From assembly GCA_013138855.1 (NCBI GenBank), contig WTBX01000291.1, positions 1 through 7,268 of the forward strand: DNA of 7,268 bases, read 5' to 3'. The position numbers and the translations under genes are program-made. This DNA comes from Methylococcaceae bacterium (GTDB taxonomy: Bacteria > Pseudomonadota > Gammaproteobacteria > Methylococcales > Methylomonadaceae). The notes under the pieces were generated by a model. It saw only the letters and a program-made list of their open reading frames with translations, did not search any database and was not told the origin of the DNA. This document shows, in pieces, positions 1 through 6,775 of the stretch (its first letter is position 1; each line of letters opens with the position of its first letter).

Positions 1-42
1 TTACATGAATTAAAAGAAAAACATAGTGCGATCACTAAATGA
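1..42 (+). CDS. Possible C-terminal tail of an upstream gene (partial)
   Basis: The first forward frame is open from the window edge and reads LHELKEKHSAITK before a TGA at 40-42. The other two forward frames stop within the first dozen bases. The short peptide is charged and helix-like, and it would end 84 bases before prfC, a normal intergenic distance. Thirteen codons cannot identify a family, and an open stretch this short could be chance. Confidence 0.3.
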   Translation, partial: LHELKEKHSAITK

Positions 43-62
43 ACAGCGGTGAAGATATTAAG

Positions 63-83
63 CAATGTGATCTCTGCACATTG
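63..83. promoter_or_regulatory. Operator-like dyad in front of prfC
   Basis: A perfect inverted repeat, CAATGTG-N7-CACATTG, ends directly against a TATAAT hexamer. It would occupy the spacer and -35 area of that promoter, a position typical of a repressor site or an activator-dependent promoter. The half sites resemble the CRP/FNR-family AATGTGA/TCACATT pattern, but the centre is one base shorter than the classical CRP site. It is not followed by a T-run, so it is unlikely to be a terminator for the upstream gene. The regulatory role is inferred. Confidence 0.4.
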
Positions 84-89
84 TATAAT
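84..89 (+). promoter_or_regulatory. Candidate -10 box of the prfC promoter
   Basis: TATAAT matches the sigma-70 -10 consensus exactly and lies 37 bases before the prfC start codon. No good TTGACA-like -35 box is present at 16-18 bp spacing. The promoter would therefore depend on an activator or be weak, or the match is chance in AT-rich sequence. It would give a leader of about 30 nucleotides. Confidence 0.4.
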
Positions 90-126
90 GGAAGTATTTT
101 TAATATTCCTTTAGTTTAAAATCAGC

Positions 127-1707
127 ATGTCAGAATTTCTCTCAGAAATGCAACGGCGAAAAACGTTCGCTATCATATCGCATCCCGATGCAGGTAAAAC
201 AACCATCACCGAAAAATTGCTTTTATTCGGGGGTGCTATTCAATTAGCAGGCTCGGTAAAAGGACGAAAAGCAGCACGTCATGCAACCTCTGACTGGATG
301 GAGATGGAGAAGCAACGTGGAATTTCTGTCACCACTTCGGTAATGCAGTTTGAACACAAAGACTGTATTTTAAATTTACTCGATACACCAGGACACGCGG
401 ATTTCTCCGAAGATACTTATAGAACCCTGACTGCCGTTGATTCCGCGCTTATGGTGATTGATGTTGCTAAAGGGGTAGAACAACGAACCGTTGATTTAAT
501 GGAAGTTTGCCGCCTTAGAACCACGCCTATTTTAACCTTCATCAATAAGCTAGATAGAGAAGGACGCGAGCCAATTGAGTTATTAGATGAAGTTGAGAGC
601 GTGTTAAATATTGCTTGCGCCCCGATGACATGGCCAATTGGTATGGGTAAGCGTTTTAAAGGGGTTTATCATCTTTATAAAGATGAAATTCATTTATTCA
701 GTGCGCAGCATGGCGGCAAAATTGCAGAAGCACAAGTCATTAAAGGCTTAAATAATCCGCAATTAGATGAATTATTAGGACTACAAGTCGAAGAATTGCG
801 TGATGATATTGAACTCGTTAAAGGCGCGAGCCATGAGTTTAATTTAGAGGATTATTTAGCAGGTGATTTAACCCCTGTCTTTTTTGGTTCAGCCATTAAT
901 AATTTCGGGATTATAGAATTACTAGATGCCTTTGCAGAATACGCACCGTCACCAATGCCTAGAAAGGCAGAACAACGCGAAGTTGCCCCATCAGAAGAAA
1001 AATTTTCAGGTTTCGTATTTAAAATACAAGCCAATATGGATCCTTCGCATCGTGACCGTATCGCCTTTTTACGCGTATGTTCAGGAAAATTTGATAAAGG
1101 CATGAAAATTAATCATGTCCGCCTTGGTAAAAATATTCAAGTTGGCAATGCGATTACCTTTCAGGCAGATAGCCGTAAAAGCGTCGAAGAAGCTTACCCA
1201 GGCGATATTATCGGTTTACATAATCACGGCACGATTCAAGTGGGCGATACTTTCTCGCAAGGTGAAACGCTCAAATTTGGAGGCATTCCTTATTTTGCCC
1301 CCGTATTATTTCGCCGTGTTATTTTAAAAGATCCTTTGCGTGGAAAAGCCTTACAAAAAGGCTTGACTCAATTAACCGAAGAAGGGGCGACTCAGCTTTT
1401 TAAACCGTTAAGAAATAATCATTTAATTTTAGGGGCGGTGGGGGTGTTGCAGTTTGATGTTACTGCATCACGCTTAAAAACTGAATACAATGTTGAATGT
1501 GTTTATGACACCATTTCACTGGCAACAGTACGTTGGGTGAGCGCGGAAGACCCTGCTAAATTAGAAGAATTTAAAAAGAAAGCCTTTGATAATCTAGGTG
1601 AAGATGGGGGGGGATATTTAGTTTATTTAGCCCCTACGCGCGTTAATTTACAGCTAGCAGAAGAGCGTTGGCCTGAGATTAGCTTTAATGCGACACGGGA
1701 ACTTTAA
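127..1707 (+). CDS. prfC: Peptide chain release factor 3 (RF3), translational GTPase
   Basis: RF3 is a cytoplasmic GTPase that removes RF1/RF2 from the ribosome after peptide release. The 526-residue protein has about the usual family length and aligns along its whole length with the E. coli protein as I recall it. GTPase motifs visible are G1 SHPDAGKTT (18-26), the RGISVTTS segment (64-71), G3 DTPGH (86-90) and G4 NKLD (140-143). RF3 blocks follow, including [30 protein letters not shown] and [22 protein letters not shown] stretches. The G3 motif continues ADFSEDTYR where E. coli has EDFSEDTYR, a mild variation. The ATG at 127 gives the usual short N-terminus before the G domain, but no clear Shine-Dalgarno precedes it. 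A G8 run at 1606-1613 lies in frame near the C-terminus. The gene is convergent with lapA, so it is a separate transcription unit from the minus-strand cluster. Confidence 0.98.
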   Translation: MSEFLSEMQRRKTFAIISHPDAGKTTITEKLLLFGGAIQLAGSVKGRKAARHATSDWMEMEKQRGISVTTSVMQFEHKDCILNLLDTPGHADFSEDTYRTLTAVDSALMVIDVAKGVEQRTVDLMEVCRLRTTPILTFINKLDREGREPIELLDEVESVLNIACAPMTWPIGMGKRFKGVYHLYKDEIHLFSAQHGGKIAEAQVIKGLNNPQLDELLGLQVEELRDDIELVKGASHEFNLEDYLAGDLTPVFFGSAINNFGIIELLDAFAEYAPSPMPRKAEQREVAPSEEKFSGFVFKIQANMDPSHRDRIAFLRVCSGKFDKGMKINHVRLGKNIQVGNAITFQADSRKSVEEAYPGDIIGLHNHGTIQVGDTFSQGETLKFGGIPYFAPVLFRRVILKDPLRGKALQKGLTQLTEEGATQLFKPLRNNHLILGAVGVLQFDVTASRLKTEYNVECVYDTISLATVRWVSAEDPAKLEEFKKKAFDNLGEDGGGYLVYLAPTRVNLQLAEERWPEISFNATREL

Positions 1708-1717
1708 AATAGATTGG

Positions 1718-1743
1718 CAATACTCGCAAGGACGCGGGTATTG
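1718..1743. terminator. Hairpin between convergent prfC and lapA
   Basis: CAATACTCGC and GCGGGTATTG form a 10-bp stem, with one G-U wobble on the plus-strand RNA, around a 6-base loop AAGGAC. It begins 11 bases after the prfC stop and lies 30 bases beyond the lapA stop, which suits a shared bidirectional terminator. Neither side has a proper U-run: the prfC side continues ATAAAATC. Termination may therefore be inefficient or Rho-assisted, or the hairpin may only protect the mRNA 3' end. Confidence 0.5.
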
Positions 1744-1772
1744 ATAAAATCAAAGAGGTTAACAGCAAATAC

Positions 1773-2024
1773 TCACTGCTCAATTTTCTTATATTTTTTA
1801 TTTAATTCTGCGTATTGAGACTTTAGTTTAACAATTTGCATAAAAGCAATCGCATAACCAATCCCTATCCCTGCAAATAATTCTATCGTTAGCGCGATAG
1901 CTAACGGTAGAGAAACCGAGGTGAAATAAAGATGAATTTCAACCGCCTGAAAATTAGAAACAGAAAAAACTAACGCAAGTATAAAAATTATAAAAAACAA
2001 AAACAAAGCTGCTATTTTTTTCAT
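1773..2024 (-). CDS. lapA: LapA-like (DUF1049) small inner-membrane protein
   Basis: This 83-residue protein has two predicted membrane helices (about residues 4-22 and 39-62), joined by a short loop carrying the family pattern N-x-Q-x-V (N24, Q26, V28) and LPL at 39-41. A lysine-rich, probably coiled-coil tail (about 65-83, KLKSQYAELNKKYKK) follows. In enterobacteria LapA (YciS) works with LapB (YciM) at the inner membrane in lipopolysaccharide assembly and LpxC turnover. Here lapA lies 21 bases downstream of ihfB, the conserved order, so the two are probably co-transcribed. The upstream AAGA is a weak ribosome binding site. No lapB follows; the next gene is the convergent prfC. The family call is strong, while a LapA role in this organism is inferred. 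Confidence 0.85.
   Translation of the reverse strand: MKKIAALFLFFIIFILALVFSVSNFQAVEIHLYFTSVSLPLAIALTIELFAGIGIGYAIAFMQIVKLKSQYAELNKKYKKIEQ
1882..1911. repeat. Strong inverted repeat inside lapA
   Basis: Twelve-base arms (TCTATCGTTAGC and GCTAACGGTAGA) flank the 6-base centre GCGATA. Eleven of twelve positions are complementary; the remaining position is a U-G wobble on the plus strand and a C-A mismatch in the lapA mRNA. It covers codons for the start of the second membrane helix. It may simply result from codons for an alternating LPLAIALTI segment, but the stem is longer than expected for ordinary coding sequence. Confidence 0.5.
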
Positions 2025-2045
2025 TAGTTATCTTGCGTTGGTGTG

Positions 2046-2351
2046 TTATTGAATATTAGGATAGCTTTCACGCGAAACATCAACTCGCTCGCGCAACTCT
2101 TTACCTGGTTTAAAATGAGGGACGTATTTGGACGATAACGCCACCGAACCACCTGTTTTTGGATTTCTACCCATACGTGGTGGACGATAATGTAGCGAAA
2201 AACTACCAAAGCCTCTAATCTCGATTCTATCACCGCTTGATAAAGACTGACTCATTTGCTCAAGAATACATTTAACAACGAGTTCAACATCTTTAATTGC
2301 TAAACTTGGTTGCTTCTTAGCAAGTGCTTCAATTAATTCTGATTTTGTCAC
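2046..2351 (-). CDS. ihfB: Integration host factor beta subunit
   Basis: IHF is a nucleoid-associated heterodimer of IhfA and IhfB that bends DNA sharply at specific sites in replication, recombination and transcription. The 101-residue product starts [11 protein letters not shown] and contains [15 protein letters not shown] (42-56), then GRNPKTG (61-67) with the conserved intercalating proline at the arm tip (P64), then [15 protein letters not shown] (76-90). This motif set distinguishes IhfB from HU and IhfA. It is about seven residues longer than the E. coli protein at the C-terminus. The start codon is GTG (2349-2351), preceded by AGGG with a 6-base spacer. It lies downstream of rpsA, as is usual, but is separated by terminator-like hairpins. 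It is probably co-transcribed with lapA. Confidence 0.97.
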   Translation of the reverse strand: MTKSELIEALAKKQPSLAIKDVELVVKCILEQMSQSLSSGDRIEIRGFGSFSLHYRPPRMGRNPKTGGSVALSSKYVPHFKPGKELRERVDVSRESYPNIQ

Positions 2352-2363
2352 TTTTTACCCTGT

Positions 2364-2408
2364 GAAAAAATAAAATCAGTAGTCGCATCTTTAAATACCA
2401 CTACTGAT
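2364..2408 (-). terminator. Terminator/attenuator-like hairpin upstream of ihfB
   Basis: Read on the minus strand, ATCAGTAGT (2408-2400), a 16-base loop and ACTACTGAT (2383-2375) make a perfect 9-bp stem. The run TTTATTTTTT follows at 2374-2365. That is the layout of an intrinsic terminator, but it ends only about 13 bases before the ihfB GTG and just before its AGGG site. It must therefore either end rpsA transcription with ihfB starting inside or very near it, or act as an attenuator in the ihfB leader. TATATA (2417-2410 region) just upstream could be a -10 box placing the start of the ihfB mRNA at the stem. Confidence 0.6.
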
Positions 2409-2425
2409 CTATATATAACGACTCA

Positions 2426-2452
2426 GAAAATAGCGAGATAATCCCCCGCTAT
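2426..2452 (-). terminator. Probable rpsA intrinsic terminator
   Basis: On the minus strand ATAGCG (2452-2447) pairs with CGCTAT (2435-2430). The stem can be extended inward by G-U, G-C and G-U pairs to about 9 bp with a 5-base loop, and TTTT then C follow at 2430-2426. It lies about 50 bases beyond the rpsA stop codon, a normal place for a terminator. The U-run is short, so readthrough into ihfB is likely. Confidence 0.5.
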
Positions 2453-2456
2453 CTAC

Positions 2457-2498
2457 TGCTTAAAAGCATTTCCTTCTAAGAAGGAGCAATTATTGCTC
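2457..2498. repeat. Three tandem short palindromes after rpsA
   Basis: Three nearly perfect palindromes stand in line just downstream of the rpsA stop: TGCTT-AA-AAGCA (2457-2468), CCTTCT-A-AGAAGG (2472-2484) and GAGCAAT-T-ATTGCTC (2484-2498). The last two share one G. The centres of 1-2 bases are too tight for full RNA pairing, but smaller hairpins of 4-5 bp can form, and as DNA they resemble dimeric protein-binding sites. Their function is unknown. Confidence 0.5.
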
Positions 2499-2500
2499 GC

Positions 2501-4162
2501 TTATTTTTCCATTTGCTTGAAGATGTCACCTAATGTAGGTGTACCCGCAGCTTTCTTAGAATAATCTTTGATTGCGTTGCTTTCTTCTTCTTGGCTCTTC
2601 GCTTTGATTGATAAAGAAATAGTTTTATTCTTCTTATCAACACCCACAAATTTCGCTTCGATTGCATCACCGACTTTTAATAAAGTACTGGCATCTTCAA
2701 CACGATCGCGTTGAATTTCAGAAGCGCGTAAGTAGCCTTCGATATTATCACCTAAAGTAATAACCGCACCTTTTGCATCAACTTCTTTAACAATACCGTT
2801 AACTAAAGTGCCTTTATCATTCGCAGCAATATAGTTTTGGAAAGGGTCTTGCTCTAATTGCTTAACACCTAAAGAAATACGTTCGCGTTCTGGATCAACG
2901 GCAAGAATGACGGTTTCAACTTCGTCACCTTTTTTGTAGCCACGAATCGCTTCTTCGTCATTTTCATTCCAAGAAATGTCAGACATGTGAACCAAGCCGT
3001 CGATGCTACCTTCAAGACCGATGAAGATACCGAAATCAGTGATAGATTTGATTTTACCGCTGATTTTTTCGCCTTTGTTATGAGTCGCTGCAAATTCTTC
3101 CCAAGGGTTGACTTTACATTGTTTCATACCAAGAGAAATACGACGACGTTCTTCGTCAATTTCTAAGACCATCACTTCAACTTCGTCACCTAATTGAACC
3201 ACTTTAGATGGGTTGACGTTTTTGTTAGTCCAATCCATTTCAGAAACGTGAACTAAACCTTCAACGCCTTCTTCAATTTCTACGAAACAACCATAATCAG
3301 TCAAGTTGTTAACTTTACCGAATACGCGAGTTCCCGCTGGATAACGACGCGCAATGTTTTGCCAAGGATCTTCACCCATTTGTTTCATGCCTAATGAAAC
3401 ACGCGTTTTTTCTTTGTCAAATTTAAGGACTTTAACTTGTACTTCTTGACCGATTTCAACACACTCAGAAGGATGACGAACTCTGCGCCATGCCATATCA
3501 GTGATATGTAATAAACCGTCGATGCCACCTAAGTCGATGAACGCACCGTAATCAGTCAAGTTTTTAACGATACCAGCAACAATCGCACCATCTTCCAGTG
3601 TTTTCATTAGCTCTTCACGTTCCGCGCTGTATTCTTTTTCGACTACTGCACGACGTGATAACACAACGTTGTTGCGTTTTTGGTCAATTTTGATAACTTT
3701 AAATTCAAGATCACGACCTTCTAAGAAAGTAGTGTCACGAATAGGACGAACGTCAACTAATGAATCCGGTAAGAACGCACGTAATGCGCCGACTGCAACC
3801 GTAAAACCACCACGAACTTTACCGTTGATACGACCCGTAATCGTTTCTTCGTTTTCGAAAGCTGTTTCCAATTCGCCCCAAGCTTTGTTTTTCTTCGCTT
3901 TATCACGAGAAAGCAATGTCGAGCCTAAGCCATCTTCAAATAAGTCTAGGGCAACTTCAACTTCATCACCGATTTCGACTTCTAAGTCGCCATCAGGATT
4001 TAAAAATTGCCATTTAGGAATTACGCCCTCAGATTTTGCTTGCGTGCTAACGATAACAAATTCGTTTTCAATATCTAAAACGACACCTGTTAACATTGCA
4101 CCTGGACGCATTTCCGTCTGGGCTAAACTCTCTTCAAATAATTCAGCAAAGCTCTCGCTCAT
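2501..4162 (-). CDS. rpsA: 30S ribosomal protein S1
   Basis: S1 binds mRNA on the small ribosomal subunit and helps start translation, especially on leaders with weak Shine-Dalgarno sites. The 553-residue protein has six S1 RNA-binding repeats, beginning near residues 17, 100, 190, 275, 360 and 447. Repeated signatures include [40 protein letters not shown] and the closing [24 protein letters not shown] segments, and length and layout match the E. coli protein. I start at the ATG at 4162 because GGGAAAG lies just ahead of it and the product then begins [13 protein letters not shown] as in relatives. An in-frame ATG five codons earlier (4177) has no ribosome binding site. cmk lies 89 bases upstream. 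A hairpin just before the start may serve autoregulation, which S1 is known to exert in E. coli. Confidence 0.98.
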   Translation of the reverse strand: MSESFAELFEESLAQTEMRPGAMLTGVVLDIENEFVIVSTQAKSEGVIPKWQFLNPDGDLEVEIGDEVEVALDLFEDGLGSTLLSRDKAKKNKAWGELETAFENEETITGRINGKVRGGFTVAVGALRAFLPDSLVDVRPIRDTTFLEGRDLEFKVIKIDQKRNNVVLSRRAVVEKEYSAEREELMKTLEDGAIVAGIVKNLTDYGAFIDLGGIDGLLHITDMAWRRVRHPSECVEIGQEVQVKVLKFDKEKTRVSLGMKQMGEDPWQNIARRYPAGTRVFGKVNNLTDYGCFVEIEEGVEGLVHVSEMDWTNKNVNPSKVVQLGDEVEVMVLEIDEERRRISLGMKQCKVNPWEEFAATHNKGEKISGKIKSITDFGIFIGLEGSIDGLVHMSDISWNENDEEAIRGYKKGDEVETVILAVDPERERISLGVKQLEQDPFQNYIAANDKGTLVNGIVKEVDAKGAVITLGDNIEGYLRASEIQRDRVEDASTLLKVGDAIEAKFVGVDKKNKTISLSIKAKSQEEESNAIKDYSKKAAGTPTLGDIFKQMEK

Positions 4163-4177
4163 TGTATTCTTTCCCAT

Positions 4178-4199
4178 GCTTGTTATGACTCAAACAAGC
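4178..4199 (-). promoter_or_regulatory. Hairpin in the rpsA leader
   Basis: A perfect 7-bp stem (GCTTGTT / AACAAGC) with an 8-base loop ends 15 bases before the chosen rpsA ATG, directly ahead of the GGGAAAG site. In E. coli the rpsA translation start region is folded into hairpins through which S1 represses its own synthesis. This stem is in the right place for a comparable element, but that role is inferred from position only. Confidence 0.4.
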
Positions 4200-4215
4200 T
4201 CTTTTTTCAATAGTT

Positions 4216-4244
4216 AATAAAAACCGCACTTAAACGGTTACCAA
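4216..4244 (-). promoter_or_regulatory. cmk-rpsA intergenic element: weak terminator or rpsA promoter
   Basis: Read on the minus strand, AACCG (4239-4235) and CGGTT (4226-4222) form a 5-bp stem with an 8-base loop, running into TTTTTATT, a weak terminator layout. The same bases also contain TTGGTA (4244-4239) and TTTATT (4221-4216) separated by 17 bp, each matching four of six positions of the -35 and -10 consensus. A separate rpsA promoter after cmk is known in E. coli. I cannot decide between the two readings, and both are weak. Confidence 0.25.
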
Positions 4245-4251
4245 AAAATCC

Positions 4252-4908
4252 TTAACGGATAAAATCTAAAATTTCATCTATGACTTGAGGTATAGATAAG
4301 TCAGATGAATCAAGATACAGTGCATTATCTGCTTGGGCTAATGGCGCGGTTTCTCGTTCCATATCACGTTTATCACGCGCCTGTATCTCATCTGTTATTT
4401 GTGCAAGGTTAGCATCTATTCCTTTTTCAATCAACTGTTTATAACGTCTTTTTGCTCTTTCTTTGGCACTCGCCGTTAAATAAACTTTGCGCTCTGCATT
4501 TGGAAAAACCACTGTTCCCATATCACGCCCATCAGCGACTAATCCTTGCGGCTGTTGAAAGTCTTTTTGTTTTTGTAATAACACCGCTCTAACGTCAGAA
4601 ATAGCAGCAACAACAGAGGCCGCGCTTCCTGTAGCTTCCGTACCGAGTTGCGCTGTAATATCAACATTATTGAGCTTAACTTTTAGTTCGTCACCACAGT
4701 CAAATTCCAATATCATCGCTTTCGCGACCTCAACAACTGCTTGCGCATTCGTCAAATCCGTTTGCGACTGTAAACAGGCAATGCCTAAAGAACGATAAAT
4801 CGAGCCGCTATCTAAATAATTCCAGCCTAATTGTTTGGCAATGGCACGGCTAACCGTGCCTTTACCTGCACCACTAGGGCCATCTATGGTTAATACAGGA
4901 ATACTCAT
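4252..4908 (-). CDS. cmk: Cytidylate kinase (CMP/dCMP kinase)
   Basis: This enzyme phosphorylates CMP and dCMP with ATP, recycling pyrimidine nucleotides in the cytoplasm. The 218-residue protein is of usual length for the bacterial type. It shows the P-loop GPSGAGKGT (10-18), the substrate-binding DSGSIYR (33-39, usually DSGAIYR or DSGAMYR), ADGRDMGTVVFP (125-136) and the lid segment RAKRRYKQL (151-159), with EIQARDKRDMERETAPL (174-190) towards the end. The start ATG shares a base with the aroA stop in a TAATG overlap, so translation is probably coupled to aroA. The order aroA-cmk-rpsA is common in gammaproteobacteria. Nothing looks damaged. Confidence 0.97.
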   Translation of the reverse strand: MSIPVLTIDGPSGAGKGTVSRAIAKQLGWNYLDSGSIYRSLGIACLQSQTDLTNAQAVVEVAKAMILEFDCGDELKVKLNNVDITAQLGTEATGSAASVVAAISDVRAVLLQKQKDFQQPQGLVADGRDMGTVVFPNAERKVYLTASAKERAKRRYKQLIEKGIDANLAQITDEIQARDKRDMERETAPLAQADNALYLDSSDLSIPQVIDEILDFIR

Positions 4909-6218
4909 TATTCGCTCGTCAATTTTAAGCCGAGAGAAGTCGCTAAATCACGAAACTCTGGAAATGAGGTATTCACATTAGCACAATCTTGAATCGTAAT
5001 TGGCGCATTAGCTCTTAAGCCTGCAATAGAAAATGCCATTGCAATTCTATGGTCATGATGAGAATGCACATCACCGCCACCAATTTGACTTTGATTAATA
5101 ATCATACCGTCTGCCGTTACTTGCGCATCAACCCCTAAAGTTTGCAAGCCATCTGCCATCACTTGAATACGGTCACACTCTTTAACCCGCAGCTCTTCCG
5201 CGCCTGTTAACACGGTTTGACCTGTTGCACACGCTGCGGCAACAAATAACACGGGAAATTCATCAATCGCTAGCGGTACTAATTCTTCTGGAATATTAAT
5301 ACCTTTTAGTTGACTACTAGTGACGCGCAAATCAGCAACAGGTTCACCACCGACTTCACGTTCATTCATGACTTCAATATTCGCACCCATTAGACGCAAA
5401 ATATCAATAACTCCTGTGCGAGTTGGGTTCATCCCGACATGCTGCAAAGTCACATCAGAATCTTTAGCAATTGAAGCACCCACTAGAAAAAATGCTGCCG
5501 AAGAAATATCACTAGGGACATCAATATTCGCTGCGGTTAATTTGCCATCGCTATTAATCGAAGCTTTACTGCCCTCAACCTGAACAGGATAACCAAAACC
5601 ATTTAACATTCTTTCGGTATGGTCACGAGTCGGAGCAGGCTCTGTCGTAGTCGTTTCACCATTGGCATACATTCCCGCTAACAATACACACGATTTAACT
5701 TGCGCACTCGCCATTGGTAAAACGTAATCAATGCCTTTTAAATTTTTAGTGCCATGAATATGCAAGGGAGCGGTGCCATTTTCTTGGGTATCAATATTTG
5801 CTCCCATTAACGCTAAAGGCTCGGTAACACGACGCATAGGACGCGAAGATAAAGATTCATCACCCGTTAAAATACAATCAAAATCTTGCCCTGCTAACAA
5901 GCCACTCAAAAGACGCATTGACGTACCAGAGTTACCTAAATCTAACGGCTCTTTTGGAGCTTTCAAACCATGTTTACCCACACCATGAATAGTCACTTCA
6001 CCATTAACAGGGTCAGTAATTTCAACGCCCATTGCACGAAATGCTTTTAAGGTTGACACCGCATCTTCGGCATTTAAAAAACCTTTAACATGGGTTACGC
6101 CTTCGGCCAAAGAGCCGAGCATAATCGAACGGTGAGACATAGATTTATCACCTGGAACCCTCACTTCACCGTTAAGAGACTCACTAGGTTGTACTGTAAA
6201 TGTAATTGATTTTGACAT
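4908..6218 (-). CDS. aroA: 3-phosphoshikimate 1-carboxyvinyltransferase (EPSP synthase), class II type
   Basis: EPSP synthase joins phosphoenolpyruvate to shikimate 3-phosphate, the sixth shikimate-pathway step, in the cytoplasm. The 436-residue protein has GDKSMSHR (23-30), GNSGTSMR (95-102), SSRPMRRV (124-131), SAQVK (171-175), RDHTE (198-202), NPTR (264-267), IDEFPV (318-323), LRVKECDR (343-350) and DHRIAM (389-394). The set GDKS, SAQxK, RxHxE and NxTR marks the class II branch that includes the CP4 enzyme. The position of the CP4 alanine linked to glyphosate tolerance is glycine here (G98), so tolerance cannot be assumed. No Shine-Dalgarno is visible before the ATG; the leader is very AT-rich. 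The gene ends in a one-base overlap with cmk. A DUF29 gene lies 45 bases upstream on the same strand. Confidence 0.97.
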   Translation of the reverse strand: MSKSITFTVQPSESLNGEVRVPGDKSMSHRSIMLGSLAEGVTHVKGFLNAEDAVSTLKAFRAMGVEITDPVNGEVTIHGVGKHGLKAPKEPLDLGNSGTSMRLLSGLLAGQDFDCILTGDESLSSRPMRRVTEPLALMGANIDTQENGTAPLHIHGTKNLKGIDYVLPMASAQVKSCVLLAGMYANGETTTTEPAPTRDHTERMLNGFGYPVQVEGSKASINSDGKLTAANIDVPSDISSAAFFLVGASIAKDSDVTLQHVGMNPTRTGVIDILRLMGANIEVMNEREVGGEPVADLRVTSSQLKGINIPEELVPLAIDEFPVLFVAAACATGQTVLTGAEELRVKECDRIQVMADGLQTLGVDAQVTADGMIINQSQIGGGDVHSHHDHRIAMAFSIAGLRANAPITIQDCANVNTSFPEFRDLATSLGLKLTSE

Positions 6219-6263
6219 ATTTAATTTATATTTTAAAATTCAGACTCAAGAGCGGTTATGTGT

Positions 6264-6722
6264 TTAATCATTTGGCATAAAATCAAAATCTGCCAATTGT
6301 TCTAAAGTGTAAAAACATTCTTCTGGAAATTTTTTTAAGGGTAGCTTCGTTTCGATAGCCGCATAACGTCGCGCATATTTATAACACCCAATTATCCGCT
6401 CATCTAAGTTATATTTTAAGCTTGGATTATCTTGTAATACCTTTTCAATTCCGACGCGCTGTTTATTGATTGAAATTTCCCAGCTACTGCCTCGTCTTTC
6501 TGGTTGAAACTCCCATTTCAGAAGATGTTGCATTAGCTCAATTAAGCGACTTTCCAAGGCTCTTTTTTCACTCGCGCCCATGCTTTCTACTTCCTCAATT
6601 AAATGCTCAATATCCAATTCATTAAACTTTCCAGCTTTAATAAGCTCGGCACTTTTCGTTGCCCATAAACAAAAATCAGACTCATAAAGTGTATTTAAAC
6701 TGTTTATCATATCTATACCCAT
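6264..6722 (-). CDS. DUF29 family protein
   Basis: This 152-residue protein is a complete-looking member of the DUF29 family, whose function is unknown. Family hallmarks are LYESDFCLW near the N-terminus (13-21), LIEEVESMG (42-50), an arginine-rich helix with LMQHLLKWEFQPERR and SW (63-81), NPSLK (100-104) and a C-terminal ETKLP...FPEECFYTLEQL...DF pattern. It appears mostly helical, with no signal peptide or membrane segment. The start is uncertain: ATG at 6722 follows only a weak AAGAAAG, and an in-frame ATG at 6710 has GGGT ahead of it. DUF29 genes are common, often in many copies, in cyanobacteria and some sulfur-oxidising gammaproteobacteria. It lies between a broken Uma2-type gene and aroA, all on the minus strand. 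No function should be read from that. Confidence 0.85.
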   Translation of the reverse strand: MGIDMINSLNTLYESDFCLWATKSAELIKAGKFNELDIEHLIEEVESMGASEKRALESRLIELMQHLLKWEFQPERRGSSWEISINKQRVGIEKVLQDNPSLKYNLDERIIGCYKYARRYAAIETKLPLKKFPEECFYTLEQLADFDFMPND

Positions 6723-6775
6723 TATGGCTTTCTTTAGCTTATAGAAAAAATCAATTTCCTATTTATTTTCATAAA

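Noticed and set aside
852..1327. Minus-strand and out-of-frame plus-strand open frames inside prfC
   Set aside because: prfC is intact and conserved across this whole stretch; these are alternative-frame readings without supporting signals.
2024..2233. 69-codon minus-strand frame overlapping ihfB
   Set aside because: It is an alternative frame of ihfB, and ihfB matches the IHF beta family over its full length.
3029..3570. Near-identical DNA segments within rpsA, for example at about 3290-3313 and 3546-3569
   Set aside because: They encode the repeated NLTDYG segment of successive S1 domains, so they are explained by domain duplication and are not an independent repeat.
4163..4177. Upstream in-frame ATG at 4177 as the rpsA start
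   Set aside because: It abuts the leader hairpin and has no ribosome binding site. The ATG at 4162 follows GGGAAAG and gives the family's usual N-terminus.
3669..4217. Open frame of 182 codons on the plus strand, antisense to rpsA
   Set aside because: It lies opposite the conserved rpsA sequence, its product is serine- and proline-rich without any recognisable domain, and no ribosome binding site precedes it. It is a shadow of rpsA codon use.
5320..5988. Two plus-strand open frames opposite aroA
   Set aside because: Both are antisense shadows of a well-conserved gene, with low-complexity products that resemble no family.
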